Below, one piece after another: positions 1 to 9,328 of a stretch of 64,000 nt of DNA. The stretch's first letter is position 1, and the number at the start of each line of letters is the position of its first letter. The notes beneath the pieces were generated by a model. It was not told the origin of the DNA. It did not search any database and was given only the letters and a program-made list of their open reading frames with translations. Made by a program: the position numbers and the translations under genes. The stretch is from the NCBI RefSeq assembly GCF_900182915.1, contig NZ_FXUG01000005.1:124001-188000 (forward strand), written 5' to 3'. This stretch comes from Neorhodopirellula lusitana. Its GTDB lineage: Bacteria > Planctomycetota > Planctomycetia > Pirellulales > Pirellulaceae.

Positions 1-1457
1 AGCACTACATCATCGTCGGTTCCCGATTCTCCGTCCGGCCCCAGCACAACCAAACGTTTTCCCTCTTCACCATCGGCCGCATCAAGAACTTCAGCCGGGA
101 AAAGTTTGTCTTCAATCTTTCCGCTAGCCAGGACATCGGCATCGATCCCCTCACCAACCAAGGCGGTCACCGTCGGTGTTTGGATGAAGCGGTTCACGAC
201 GGCGGTAAACAAGTTGCCGACAAACACTGACAACAGGAACACTGCCATCACCATCGATTTCATGCTCTTAGGCGACTGAGTGTAAGCGAACTCGAGACAC
301 GTGATCGAGACCATCACTTCGGACGCCGTCAGCACCCCGTAGGCAAGGAACTGCCATGCGATCGATGGCTCTTGACCAGCGTCGATCAATTCTTGCAACG
401 CGGCGACAATCGCAAAGCCACCTGTCATTATAAACAAGCCGATGCTGATTTTCCGAATCGGTGTCAGCGTGAAGACGCGGTTCACTTGCGGATAGATCAA
501 GAACTGGAAAACCGGGATCAACGTCAGGATCAAAATTGGATTGATGGCCTGGATCTGAGATTCCAGCCATTGCACGCCCATCCAGTTGCGGTCCAGGTTC
601 TTAGCCTGCAAGACCCAAGACGAGCCGGTTTGATCAAACAGTGCCCAAAAGACAGCGACGAACGAAAAGATGATGCTCAGCTTCAAAATCGCGGAGACCC
701 CAGTCCAACTGAACGTTTCCCGTAGAAACTGAACTCCACCCGCTGGAATATGGACAAATCGATTCCGTCCCAACCAAAACAAAAACGTCGCCAACGCCAT
801 CAAAACCCCGGGAACACCGAACGCCCAGTGCGGTCCGTAGTGCTCAAGCAACCAAGGCGTCAACAATGTTGACATGAACGCACCAAAGTTGATGCTGAAA
901 TAGAACCACTGATACACCTTCGTTAACAGGTGATGGTTACCTCTGCCGAACTGGTCACCCACGTGAGCCGACACGCACGGCTTAATCCCGCCGCTTCCAA
1001 TCGCAATCAACAACAAGCCTGCGAACAACCACATCCCCGCGCTAGTCCCCGGCGATCCCATGAACGCCAGTGCCGCGTGTCCAATGCAGTAGACAATCGA
1101 CAAGTACAAAATGGTGCGGTACTTACCCAAGAAGATGTCGGCAACCAACGCACCCAAGATGGGAAAGAAGTACGCCGACGCAGTGAACGTGTGATAGTGT
1201 TCGATCGCCTCGGCTTTGTTCATCCCGCCGCCCGCAGGCGCGGTCGTCATCCAGTGCAGGTAATCCGTCATGAAGATCGTCAAGATCGACTTCATACCAT
1301 AGAAGCTAAACCGTTCGGCCGCTTCATTACCGATGATGAAGGGAATCCCACCAGGCAAACCCGACGTGGTCGACGGCGCGGTGGCGTAGCCCTCCGTTTC
1401 ACCGGATTCCGGTGGACTCGACTCGATTGCAGACGACTCTTCGTTGGACGATGACAT
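1..1457 (-). CDS. POT-family peptide/proton symporter (partial)
   Basis: This gene runs off the left edge, so its C-terminus is missing; about 485 codons are visible. The start is ATG at 1457, followed by a Ser/Glu-rich cytoplasmic tail of about 35 residues. The typical POT (PTR2) opening follows: GGIPFIIGNEAAERFSFYGM, then hydrophobic segments separated by short loops. Near the left edge the frame becomes acidic and hydrophilic (several Asp in a row), which suggests a periplasmic or C-terminal domain. POT proteins import di- and tripeptides, and sometimes nitrate or other solutes, with protons across the inner membrane. The substrate cannot be told from sequence. No frameshift or stop was seen in the visible frame. 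The family call is firm; the peptide substrate is inferred from the family. Confidence 0.85.
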   Translation of the reverse strand, partial: MSSSNEESSAIESSPPESGETEGYATAPSTTSGLPGGIPFIIGNEAAERFSFYGMKSILTIFMTDYLHWMTTAPAGGGMNKAEAIEHYHTFTASAYFFPILGALVADIFLGKYRTILYLSIVYCIGHAALAFMGSPGTSAGMWLFAGLLLIAIGSGGIKPCVSAHVGDQFGRGNHHLLTKVYQWFYFSINFGAFMSTLLTPWLLEHYGPHWAFGVPGVLMALATFLFWLGRNRFVHIPAGGVQFLRETFSWTGVSAILKLSIIFSFVAVFWALFDQTGSSWVLQAKNLDRNWMGVQWLESQIQAINPILILTLIPVFQFLIYPQVNRVFTLTPIRKISIGLFIMTGGFAIVAALQELIDAGQEPSIAWQFLAYGVLTASEVMVSITCLEFAYTQSPKSMKSMVMAVFLLSVFVGNLFTAVVNRFIQTPTVTALVGEGIDADVLASGKIEDKLFPAEVLDAADGEEGKRLVVLGPDGESGTDDDVV

Positions 1458-2109
1458 CAATAGCGGCTTTCAATACACGTAAGGCGATCGCGACGGGCGA
1501 ACGGCAGCTCGTTCCGAATGGGTAAATCTGTCGGGTTCGAAGTTCCAACAAAATTCCCGTGTCGATACGGCAACCAGATCAAAACAATCCAGGCGATCCA
1601 AAATTGCCCAGAAAAACAAGCCTTGGGGGAAGCTCAAAGAGAGCCTAACCATAACTCCGGTTCGCAAAGGCAACCACTATGGGACGCCCGCATGACGGGT
1701 AATGCGTTGATTCTAAGTTGGACAATCGTGGCGGATTGCTCTTCCGATCGCTCGCTGCCAAACAGCTTGTGGAGCAGCGTTCAACAATCGCGTAGGATCG
1801 ACGGAGTGATCCACAACATTGCTTCAAACCAAAACGCGGCGGTGACGTTGGGTACCTAAGCGGGAAGTTCCCAAAACTTAGCCACCTGTATCGTGCCATA
1901 AATCCAATTTGTGCAGCAATCGGTCGTGGTGGCACCGGGATCACCCTACGAATCTGGTCTCGTACCCCCATTTAGCTCACCCCCAAAACGTCGCTTTCGC
2001 TAGCGACGTCACTTGGCTACCGGGGGGCATCGCTTGGGAATACCCGATTTGGCGGCGGAGAAACTCACCGACAATAATCGGCTCTCCCTACGCCCTATTC
2101 CCCCCTGAA
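1458..2109. other. Spacer with one hairpin, no gene recognised
   Basis: No convincing gene was seen on either strand here. A perfect 8-bp stem (ACGTCGCT/AGCGACGT, 6-nt loop) lies at 1988-2009, about 100 nt past the stop of the minus-strand gene that ends at 2110. It has no T-run, so it is at best a weak terminator or an RNA end-stabiliser. Confidence 0.4.
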
Positions 2110-3096
2110 CTACCGTTGGTTGGACAGCGGTTGAGCGGTAGGACGCTCAGCCATTTGCGGGGGTCCAGGCGGATGATACGCGTTGCGAAACACCTTCCAA
2201 TCGGTCGGCGGCTTTTCGTCGATGAACGTCTTCATGAATCGATTTAACAAGCCCTGGGAAATCGAGTTGCGTTTGATGTCAACGAACTCATAGTGATCCC
2301 ACTTCGGTGCCGTCTTGATGTTGAAATTGGGAGCGTACATCAGAAGCGCTTCAGGCAAGAACGTGTCTTGGCTCAGTGCGATCTGCACCAACTTGTACTG
2401 GGCACGATCTTCTTGACGCTTTGGGTAGGCTTCGATCAACATCATGCCCGGCTTAGGAGCCTGGACCTGACGAACCCAGTAACGTTCTTTGATTTGTTTG
2501 GCGTCCAAGTTGAACACGAATGGAAGCGGGCTTTCAAAGATTTTCTGGCCTCGCATGTCCGGCGGCAACTGCTGAATTTTGCACTCTTTCTTGCTGTGAT
2601 CAAACTCCAACAACTCTTCGCCGTTGCACACCCAGTGCTCACCGAACTGGCCGGGCTTTTCGCTGTATTGTGGCTTGCCTTCTTTCATGCCGTCGAAAGT
2701 CAGTTTCTGGTCCACTTTGAAGAGACCTCGGTCTGGCGAAGCGTACTTGATAACGCCGCGTGACTTTTCAGCATGAACACCTGCCGGAGCTGCGAATAAA
2801 TCGTAGTGCCAGCGTTGGAACTGGCATTCCAGTGTTTTCGTTCCGTTGCTTTGCGTTTCCCAAGCCGTCAACATCGCATCCAAGCGTTGCTGTTCCGCCG
2901 CACTGAGTGGTGCGAATGGGGCCGCGTTGGGATTCACTGGTGGAACACCGCCGGGGACACCGGCTTGTTGTGCGGCAACTCGGCTTGCGGGCAACAACAC
3001 AATTCCGACAACGAGGGCCAATAAGGTGGCGACAATCACACGTTTTTGGCTGGATAGCCTCAATGCTGACTGACTGAACTGACTCAAACGCATCAT
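2110..3096 (-). CDS. TIGR03009 family secreted protein
   Basis: A 328-residue protein with an N-terminal hydrophobic segment at about residues 20-42 (VIVATLLALVVGIVLLPA), likely a signal peptide ending at a VAAQQ site. The mature part starts with a Pro/Gln/Ala-rich linker. It continues with the block that marks TIGR03009, a family known almost only from planctomycetes: an LDAMLTAWETQSNGTKTLECQF-like stretch, then W.YD, KYASPDRGLFKVD and HWVCNGEELLEFD. The fold resembles the LolA/outer-membrane lipoprotein-sorting family, so an envelope lipid or lipoprotein role is possible but unproven. The tail after the domain is Pro-rich. The gene is divergent from the one at 3346, leaving a 249-bp spacer that must carry both promoters. 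Confidence 0.85.
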   Translation of the reverse strand: MMRLSQFSQSALRLSSQKRVIVATLLALVVGIVLLPASRVAAQQAGVPGGVPPVNPNAAPFAPLSAAEQQRLDAMLTAWETQSNGTKTLECQFQRWHYDLFAAPAGVHAEKSRGVIKYASPDRGLFKVDQKLTFDGMKEGKPQYSEKPGQFGEHWVCNGEELLEFDHSKKECKIQQLPPDMRGQKIFESPLPFVFNLDAKQIKERYWVRQVQAPKPGMMLIEAYPKRQEDRAQYKLVQIALSQDTFLPEALLMYAPNFNIKTAPKWDHYEFVDIKRNSISQGLLNRFMKTFIDEKPPTDWKVFRNAYHPPGPPQMAERPTAQPLSNQR

Positions 3097-3345
3097 CCTT
3101 GACGCTCACTGAATTTGGGGGAATTGGAAGCTCCGCGATATCCGCACAGTGCCACGATACAAAATGCAGGCCTCCGATCGAAAGTCCGAAACTGCAAAGG
3201 AGCCAAATCGTTGATATTTGGAATGCGGTTGTCACCACACGGCCTTTTTTTGTAAGCATCAACCCGTATTGCCTGTCGAGATCGCCTTTCACTCGGAATT
3301 TTTCGTTCCAAGCGGACCCTCGACACTATTTCGCAAGGATGCGTT

Positions 3346-5172
3346 ATGCCCTCTACCGTTTCACTTCAGTGCTTGTTGCCCGCCAGTACTCGCCGCGTGA
3401 CAACGATTGCCACAACGATGTCCTTGGCGTTGCTAAGCGTGAATGTGGGCTGCCAGCGAAATCGTTTCTTTTCGCCGATGGCTTCTCGCTCCCAAATGGA
3501 TGGTTCGCCGCCCTCGATGCATGGCCCCGCAATCAGCGGGATGGGCAACGTTGCCAACCAAGGCCAAGTGCGAGTGACCAGCGAAGACGCCACGCCTGAA
3601 ACGGAAATTGCTCCCGTTCAACAACGGCTCGCAACCGCAAAACGCCCTGTCGCTCCCAACGACACCATCAACGTGAGCACCCCTCTTTCAACCGAAACGC
3701 AGGCTCGCCCCGCAATTCACCGGCAACCTGCCGACGAATCGAATCAGCAACCAGAGATTCAACAGACCGCTGCGACCGAATCAGTCACCACAGCGAACCT
3801 TGCCAGCAAGCTCAACATTCCCGAACAGTACAACGGCGTCGACGTGACCGAGCTGATTAGCGCGTTGGGCGACGCTCCCCCCGAAGTTCAAAAAGCAGCG
3901 ATCGGTCGACTGATCGCCATGTCTCGCAAAAAGGCCAAGCCGACGGCGCAACCCAAAGACATCGAATCCGCCTTGGAAGCCTCCTTTGACTCACTGCCCA
4001 CGCTTCCCGATGAAGTGATCGACCGCGGTGTCAGCCCCACACGCCTGGCCGCATCGTCGCAACCAGCGCACTCCAACGTGCAGTCCATCCCCGCCGTGGA
4101 CACGAATCCGATGATGGCCGTTGCCAACGCAAGTGGAACCTCGGCCCTCCTTTCGGACATCGTGAAGTCAACTCAGCCCGAAGCGGTGACTTCCCCCGAA
4201 TCCAAAACAGCGACGCCCCCGCAATCACCTGCCAAGAGCGCCGCCACCGTTGTGCATTTCAATGATCAATCCGACAGCATTCAAACCGTGTCGGCTGAAT
4301 CAGCCAAGAATCCAGATAGCAACGTTAGCCTAGACCAGGTTTCCCAAGCTGGGATGCAGCTACCACCCAGCGAGCCATCTCAGCCGGCTCCCCAAGCCGA
4401 GATTGCTCCGATTCCCAATAGCGTCGCCAGCGACACGCCAGCCGTAACACCAATTAACCCGGCCAGCGACTTTACCGACGCCCAATTGTTTGATGCCCTC
4501 GTCGCTCGCCTTCAAAAACCTGCCGCTGGAGAAAGTGACGCCAACCGCCACCGCCGACTCGTGATGGCGCGTCACCTGATGGTGCTATCCGGTGATCCCG
4601 AACGCGCCGTTGAAAAGCTGGAAGGCCTATCACGCGAAGAACAGGAATTCCTGCGACATCAACTGCTTGGACTGTGGACCATCATCGATCCCAACGGACA
4701 TCCCGTTCCCAGTCGTCGGTTGAGTTCCGCCCTTCCTGAAATGCGAAAGGCGACCGGCTACCTGGCCGCGGCGAGCGATTCTCTGGAAGTTCGCGGTCTC
4801 GAGTTCTGTACCGAAATCGAAGCCTACGGAGAGGTCAAACCATTCCCCAATCGTCGCTTCGTCGCTGGCCAAGAAGTCATTTTGTACTGCGAAGTTGAAA
4901 ACTTCGTTTCCGCCGACGCGGACGGCGGTTTCGAAACCCGCTTGCAAGGCAGCTACGACTTGCTCGACAGCAACGGCCGACGCGTGTCCAGCCAATCGCT
5001 GCCCGAAGACCAACAGGTCTCACGGAATCGATTGCGTGACTATTTCGTCGCCTACCAAATGTACCTTCCCGACGGAATCGAGCCGGGCCGCTATCAATTG
5101 CGTTTGACGATGGAAGACTTGCACGGCAAAAAGTACGGCCAGTCCACGATCGACTTCGAAATTAAACGCTAG
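3346..5172 (+). CDS. Large secreted hypothetical protein, low-complexity middle
   Basis: A 608-residue protein I cannot assign. The N-terminus has a hydrophobic stretch ending in LSVNVGC, which resembles a lipobox with a poor -3 residue, so it may be a lipoprotein with Cys36. A start at Met25 (position 3418) would also work. Residues about 40-370 are rich in Pro, Ser, Ala, Thr and Gln and look disordered. Within them lies a short helical patch (VDVTELISALGDAPPEVQKAAIGRL-like). Residues about 385-608 look folded. This part starts with helices containing HRRLVMARHLMVLSGDPERAV and ends with beta-rich sequence (EVILYCEVENF, RYQLRLTMEDLHGK) that resembles an immunoglobulin-like envelope domain. 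Similar long linkers plus a compact C-terminal domain are common in planctomycete envelope proteins. Function unknown. Confidence 0.75.
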   Translation: MPSTVSLQCLLPASTRRVTTIATTMSLALLSVNVGCQRNRFFSPMASRSQMDGSPPSMHGPAISGMGNVANQGQVRVTSEDATPETEIAPVQQRLATAKRPVAPNDTINVSTPLSTETQARPAIHRQPADESNQQPEIQQTAATESVTTANLASKLNIPEQYNGVDVTELISALGDAPPEVQKAAIGRLIAMSRKKAKPTAQPKDIESALEASFDSLPTLPDEVIDRGVSPTRLAASSQPAHSNVQSIPAVDTNPMMAVANASGTSALLSDIVKSTQPEAVTSPESKTATPPQSPAKSAATVVHFNDQSDSIQTVSAESAKNPDSNVSLDQVSQAGMQLPPSEPSQPAPQAEIAPIPNSVASDTPAVTPINPASDFTDAQLFDALVARLQKPAAGESDANRHRRLVMARHLMVLSGDPERAVEKLEGLSREEQEFLRHQLLGLWTIIDPNGHPVPSRRLSSALPEMRKATGYLAAASDSLEVRGLEFCTEIEAYGEVKPFPNRRFVAGQEVILYCEVENFVSADADGGFETRLQGSYDLLDSNGRRVSSQSLPEDQQVSRNRLRDYFVAYQMYLPDGIEPGRYQLRLTMEDLHGKKYGQSTIDFEIKR

Positions 5173-5612
5173 ACCCGTCATGCCTTGCCCCGTCTTTCTC
5201 TCCCACAGAGAGTGGCGGTTTCGCCTGACGGCCAATTGCGTCGCGTTGGCTGCCTGCTGATGGAGTAAGCCGGCTTCTCACTAGCACGGGATTCCCGCCA
5301 CACAACCGCGGCTAGTGTCCCAACGGCTGGCATTCTAAAAACCGCAGTTTCCCCAGGCGTCACCCGCTGACATCGAAACAGCGAATCGAATCACAGCGTC
5401 TTGCCGAATTCCACATCGCCTTGTCGAAACCCACATCGCCTCGTCGAAACCAGGTCCTTGACTTGCAGTGACTTGGCATCGGCTAGATTGTCGCACTGGG
5501 CCACATAGTCATCGGTCAGGGGTACGTGCGTGGGCAACAGTAGGTATCATTGAGTTGGCTCAACCTTGTTGGCCGCTCACCGCTTTACGAACCCTGTTTG
5601 GTCCGATCGCCG
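5173..5612. other. Spacer upstream of the kinase-like gene
   Basis: There is no gene here. The stretch holds the 20-bp tandem duplication at 5411-5450 and must contain the promoter of the kinase/futalosine-hydrolase pair. No clear -35/-10 was recognised. Confidence 0.4.
5411..5450. repeat. 20-bp tandem duplication
   Basis: Two adjacent 20-bp units, CCACATCGCCTTGTCGAAAC and the same with one T-to-C change, lie end to end. A partial third copy (CTTGCCGAATT) precedes them. It is probably replication slippage, though repeated operator sites cannot be excluded. Confidence 0.7.
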
Positions 5613-6902
5613 ATGTCTCCTGATTTCGAAAACATGCCTGAAATTCCGACTTCGCCCGCTGATTCAGCCGAAAGCGAAGCCTCTCGACTCGTGACGGATC
5701 AAGCCGTGCGGGCAGCCGGCAGCCCCGGTGTGGAAGACCTCGAGGTCAAAGACGCGCATGTTATTTTCAACACCGTCTGGAATGATCTCGAAGAAGAGAT
5801 CGGCCACGAAAACCTACGGTTCACCAAAGAACTCATTCTTCTGGGCGGTGCCCCCGGTAGCGGTAAGGGTACCAACAGTAACTTCATCTCGAAGGTGCGT
5901 GGGCTCACGTGTCCGCCCATCATTGTCAGCGACCTGCTGAATACCCCCGAAGCGCAACGCATCAAAGAAGCCGGCGGGATGGTCGGCGATACCGAAGTCG
6001 TCGGCATCCTGTTCCGCAAGCTGCTAGAAGAAGATTACCGAGACGGTTGCATCCTGGACGGATTCCCACGCACGCGAGTTCAGGTGGAATGCCTTCACCT
6101 GCTAGTTCAAAAAATGAACCAGCTGTACCGCGAGTACCACACGACGCCGCTGGCGATCAATTTCCGCAAGCCGACCGTGCACGCAGTCGTGCTGTTCATT
6201 GACGAAAAAACCAGCATCGAGCGACAACTGCTACGCGGCCGGATGATCGCCGAACACAACGAGAGAGTGGAGCGTGAGGGCGATGGGAAGATCATCGAGC
6301 TTCGCGCCACCGACCTGGATCCGATCGCGGCAAAGAGTCGTTACCGCGTCTTCAAAGAAAAGACCTGGGACGCACTTCAATCCCTGAAACAGATTTACCA
6401 CTACCACTTCATCGATGCCGACGGTTCGATCGATGAAGTCGAACGCAAAATCCGAATGGAACTGGACTACCAGTCCTCACTGGAACTGGATCCGGAAACC
6501 TATGATGCCGTTCGCGGTCTTCCGCTAGCGACCGAACTCGGTGTCCACGCTCGCCAAGAATTGGTCCGCCGACTGGACAGCTACCAGCTCGAGCACACCG
6601 AACTGTTCCACCAAGTCATTCACGAAATCGAAAACAAGTTCATTCCGATCGTCCAGCGCCACGCGATTGCTGGACTGTCGATCATCAACAGTGAAGATCA
6701 TCTCTTCGACAATCCACTCGTCCTGGCAATGGTGATCGACGTTTTCGCCGAACGTGGCTTCCGTGCGGTGGCGAATATCAATCTTGCCGAAACACCGGAT
6801 CACTTCGACTTGCAGACTGGCAAAATCACCTGCAAGACCAAGAAAATCTTCCGCTTCCAAGTTCGCTTTGAAGGCAGCGTCATCCGACGAGCTGGTCGCT
6901 AG
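5613..6902 (+). CDS. Nucleoside monophosphate (adenylate) kinase-like protein with extra C-terminal domain
   Basis: The preferred start is ATG at 5613 (429 residues); the frame also opens upstream at 5550. After an acidic N-terminal tail of about 70 residues comes a P-loop kinase domain. It has Walker A GGAPGSGKGT, a region equivalent to the NMP-binding part (VSDLLNTPEAQRIKEAGGMVGD) and the LDGFPRT motif typical of adenylate kinases. The domain is longer than classic Adk. About 130 further residues follow (from DAVRGLPLATELGVHARQ), and I do not recognise this region in any standard Adk. The housekeeping adk may be elsewhere, so this could be a paralogue with another substrate or a regulatory role. 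The next gene starts 2 bp after the stop, so the two are almost certainly co-transcribed and probably translationally coupled. Confidence 0.8.
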   Translation: MSPDFENMPEIPTSPADSAESEASRLVTDQAVRAAGSPGVEDLEVKDAHVIFNTVWNDLEEEIGHENLRFTKELILLGGAPGSGKGTNSNFISKVRGLTCPPIIVSDLLNTPEAQRIKEAGGMVGDTEVVGILFRKLLEEDYRDGCILDGFPRTRVQVECLHLLVQKMNQLYREYHTTPLAINFRKPTVHAVVLFIDEKTSIERQLLRGRMIAEHNERVEREGDGKIIELRATDLDPIAAKSRYRVFKEKTWDALQSLKQIYHYHFIDADGSIDEVERKIRMELDYQSSLELDPETYDAVRGLPLATELGVHARQELVRRLDSYQLEHTELFHQVIHEIENKFIPIVQRHAIAGLSIINSEDHLFDNPLVLAMVIDVFAERGFRAVANINLAETPDHFDLQTGKITCKTKKIFRFQVRFEGSVIRRAGR

Positions 6903-6904
6903 AA

Positions 6905-7546
6905 GTGCCCAAACGCTTGCTGCTGGTTCCGACATCCTTGGAACGCAAACGACTTCTCAAGCGGCTCGATCCAAACGTGCTCGCGGGCTGGGAAGTTCGC
7001 CTTTGTGGCTTTGGCGTGATCGCGGCCGCCACCCAAACGACGCGCTGGATCGCACAGCTTCAACCCGGCGAAGTGGTCCTCGCGGGAATCGCCGGATCGC
7101 TGCACTCCGATACGAGCGTAGGTTCCGCAGTCTGGATCAGCGAGACGATCTGCGAAGGCATCGGTGTAGCATCGCAAGACGGCACCTGCATCTCGGCAGG
7201 CGAACTGGGCTGGAACCAAGTCGAGCTCGAGGAAGGGTCACTGGCACAAGCCGCGATCAACGATCGAATTTCGCTACCTTCCCCAGCCGGCATCAATCAA
7301 AAACTGCTGACCGTCTGTGCCGCGTCGGGCAGCCCGGCCGTGGCCAACGCCCGACGACAAAAACACGGCCCCGATGTGGTCGCCGAAGACATGGAAGGCT
7401 TCGCCGTCGCCATGGCCTGCCGTGTGGCGGGCGTGCCCTTGCGAATCGTGCGAGGAATCAGCAACGTGGCCGGCGACCGAGATTCGGCTAATTGGCAGAT
7501 CGATAACGCACTGGACGCCGTGGCCAAGTCTCTCGCCACTCTTTGA
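6905..7546 (+). CDS. mqnB: Futalosine hydrolase-like nucleosidase
   Basis: A 213-residue member of the nucleoside phosphorylase/hydrolase (PNP_UDP_1) superfamily. The start is GTG at 6905, only 2 bp after the upstream stop. The C-terminal signature EDMEGFAVAMAC followed by RGISNVAGDRD and W.IDNAL matches futalosine hydrolase, the enzyme that releases hypoxanthine from futalosine in the alternative menaquinone pathway. The N-terminal half has the expected GFGVIAAA and VLAGIAGSL glycine loops. At 213 residues it is close to the usual MqnB length. MTA/SAH nucleosidase is the main alternative, but the RGISN.AGDR block favours MqnB. The pairing with a nucleotide-kinase-like gene could reflect purine salvage from the released base; that is inference. 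Confidence 0.75.
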   Translation: MPKRLLLVPTSLERKRLLKRLDPNVLAGWEVRLCGFGVIAAATQTTRWIAQLQPGEVVLAGIAGSLHSDTSVGSAVWISETICEGIGVASQDGTCISAGELGWNQVELEEGSLAQAAINDRISLPSPAGINQKLLTVCAASGSPAVANARRQKHGPDVVAEDMEGFAVAMACRVAGVPLRIVRGISNVAGDRDSANWQIDNALDAVAKSLATL

Positions 7547-7749
7547 TGCTCGCCACGCTTTCGAGCGACCGGGAAATGGCGAATCGTAGACGCTGAATGT
7601 TGACCGGGGGATCCAGTGTCTCGCAACCGCCGAATCCATGGGCATTGCTCTGGTTTTGCGACACCTGGGCCAAGTCTGGGCCGATCGGTTATTTTATCGG
7701 TTGCGTCACCTCTGACTCCACAGCCTCGCCACGAACTCGCCGACAACCT

Positions 7750-9246
7750 ATGGCATCTTCGCAACTGCTCGCATCCGGCCAACATCCCGTTTCGACGGTC
7801 ATCGGACTGGAAGTCCATGTCCAACTGAAAACGCAAACCAAGCTATTCTGCGGCTGCACGACTCAGTTCGGAATGCCCGCCAATTCCCAGGTTTGTCCCG
7901 TTTGCCTCGGGATGCCTGGATCACTTCCGGTCATGAATCGGGAAGCGATCAAGCTATCCGTTCGCACCGGGCTGGCAATCAATTGCTCGATCCCGCCGAT
8001 GACCAAGTGGGACCGCAAACAATACTTCTATCCTGATTTGCCGAAGGGCTATCAGATCAGCCAGTTCGATCTGCCGATCTGTGCGGACGGTTTCTTAGAA
8101 ATCCAAGACCCCGCCAACGAAGACAAGACCCGTCGCATCGGCATCGTTCGCGCTCACCTGGAAGAAGACGCGGGCAAGAGCATGCACGACGAGGCTGCGG
8201 GTGTTTCGGACACCAAGATCGACCTCAACCGATGCGGCACACCTCTGCTGGAAATCGTCAGCCAGCCCGAGATGCGATCGTCCGATGAGGCAAAGGCTTA
8301 CCTGAGCGAACTGAAACTCTTGCTAACGCACCTGGAAGTTTCCGATTGCGAAATGGCCCAAGGCAGCTTGCGAGTTGACGCCAACGTGAACCTCCACATT
8401 GATGTCGATGGCAAGAAAGTCGCCACGCCGATTGTTGAAATCAAAAACCTGAACAGTTTCCGCAACGTGCAACGCGCGATCGACTACGAAGTCAGTCGTC
8501 AAGTTGTCGCTTGGGAAGACACCGGCGGGACGATCGACGATGCGCCCAAAACCACTCGCGGTTGGGACGACCAAGCTGAAAAGACTTTCGAGCAGCGTGA
8601 AAAAGAACTTTCGGCTGACTATCGGTACTTCCCCGACCCGGACTTGCTACCCGTTCGATTGCCGGTCGAATTTGTTGACTCGATCCGCGAAACCTTGGGC
8701 GAACTTCCCGCCGTCACCCGCACCCGGTTGCAGGACCAATACGGCATCAAAATGTATGACGCCGATGTGATCGTGAACCAAGGCAAGTCGATGATCGACT
8801 ACTTCGAAGCCGCCGCCACGGCAAGCGGCGACGCCAAGAAGACATCGTCATGGGTGATGCAGGACGTGATGCGAACGATGAAGGACCGCGATCTATCAAT
8901 CGAGACATTCCCGGTTCCCGCCGCGACGCTGGGTGAGTTGGTCAAAGAGATCACCGACGGCAAACTCGATACTTCCCGTGGCCGTGACGTCTTCGAACAC
9001 CTGACGACGCATGAACAATCGCTCGCGGAAGCCAAGACCGCCTTGGGCATCGAGTCGGTTGACGACGATGCGTTGACTAGCCTTTGCGAGCAGCTTCTAG
9101 CCAGCAACCCGCAAGTCGTCGCCGACGTGAAAGATGGCAAGCAACAAGCCGTGGGCGCCTTGATTGGCCAAGCCCGCAAAAAGAATCCCAACGCCAACCC
9201 CCAAGCCGTTCGGCAAACGCTGCTCGATCTAATCGCCGAGATGTAA
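7750..9246 (+). CDS. gatB: Aspartyl/glutamyl-tRNA amidotransferase subunit B
   Basis: GatB, the kinase/transamidase subunit that converts Glu-tRNA(Gln) or Asp-tRNA(Asn) to the amidated form together with GatA and GatC. The start chosen is ATG at 7750, which gives 498 residues, the usual length; the frame is open back to 7597 but the extra residues are not conserved. Hallmarks are VIGLEVHVQLKT at the N-terminus, the zinc-binding Cys pairs CGC and CPVCLGMPG, KWDRKQYFYPDLPKGYQ, EDAGKSMHD, DLNRCGTPLLEIVS and the C-terminal YqeY-like helical tail ending in a conserved NPQAVRQTLLDL. gatA and gatC are not in the window. Confidence 0.97.
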   Translation: MASSQLLASGQHPVSTVIGLEVHVQLKTQTKLFCGCTTQFGMPANSQVCPVCLGMPGSLPVMNREAIKLSVRTGLAINCSIPPMTKWDRKQYFYPDLPKGYQISQFDLPICADGFLEIQDPANEDKTRRIGIVRAHLEEDAGKSMHDEAAGVSDTKIDLNRCGTPLLEIVSQPEMRSSDEAKAYLSELKLLLTHLEVSDCEMAQGSLRVDANVNLHIDVDGKKVATPIVEIKNLNSFRNVQRAIDYEVSRQVVAWEDTGGTIDDAPKTTRGWDDQAEKTFEQREKELSADYRYFPDPDLLPVRLPVEFVDSIRETLGELPAVTRTRLQDQYGIKMYDADVIVNQGKSMIDYFEAAATASGDAKKTSSWVMQDVMRTMKDRDLSIETFPVPAATLGELVKEITDGKLDTSRGRDVFEHLTTHEQSLAEAKTALGIESVDDDALTSLCEQLLASNPQVVADVKDGKQQAVGALIGQARKKNPNANPQAVRQTLLDLIAEM

Positions 9247-9328
9247 TCGGCCAAGTCCGAAACATCGCGACGGCGATCCCCACCTGATCCCCACCTCCAG
9301 ATTCCCACCCCACTCAAAGAGCTTCGCT

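Noticed and set aside
930-1454. Plus-strand open frame of 174 codons inside the transporter
   Set aside because: It is the antisense shadow of the POT transporter frame and is full of Arg, His and Gln.
1988-2009. Hairpin as intrinsic terminator
   Set aside because: The stem is perfect, but no T-run follows on either strand and it lies 100 nt from the gene end.
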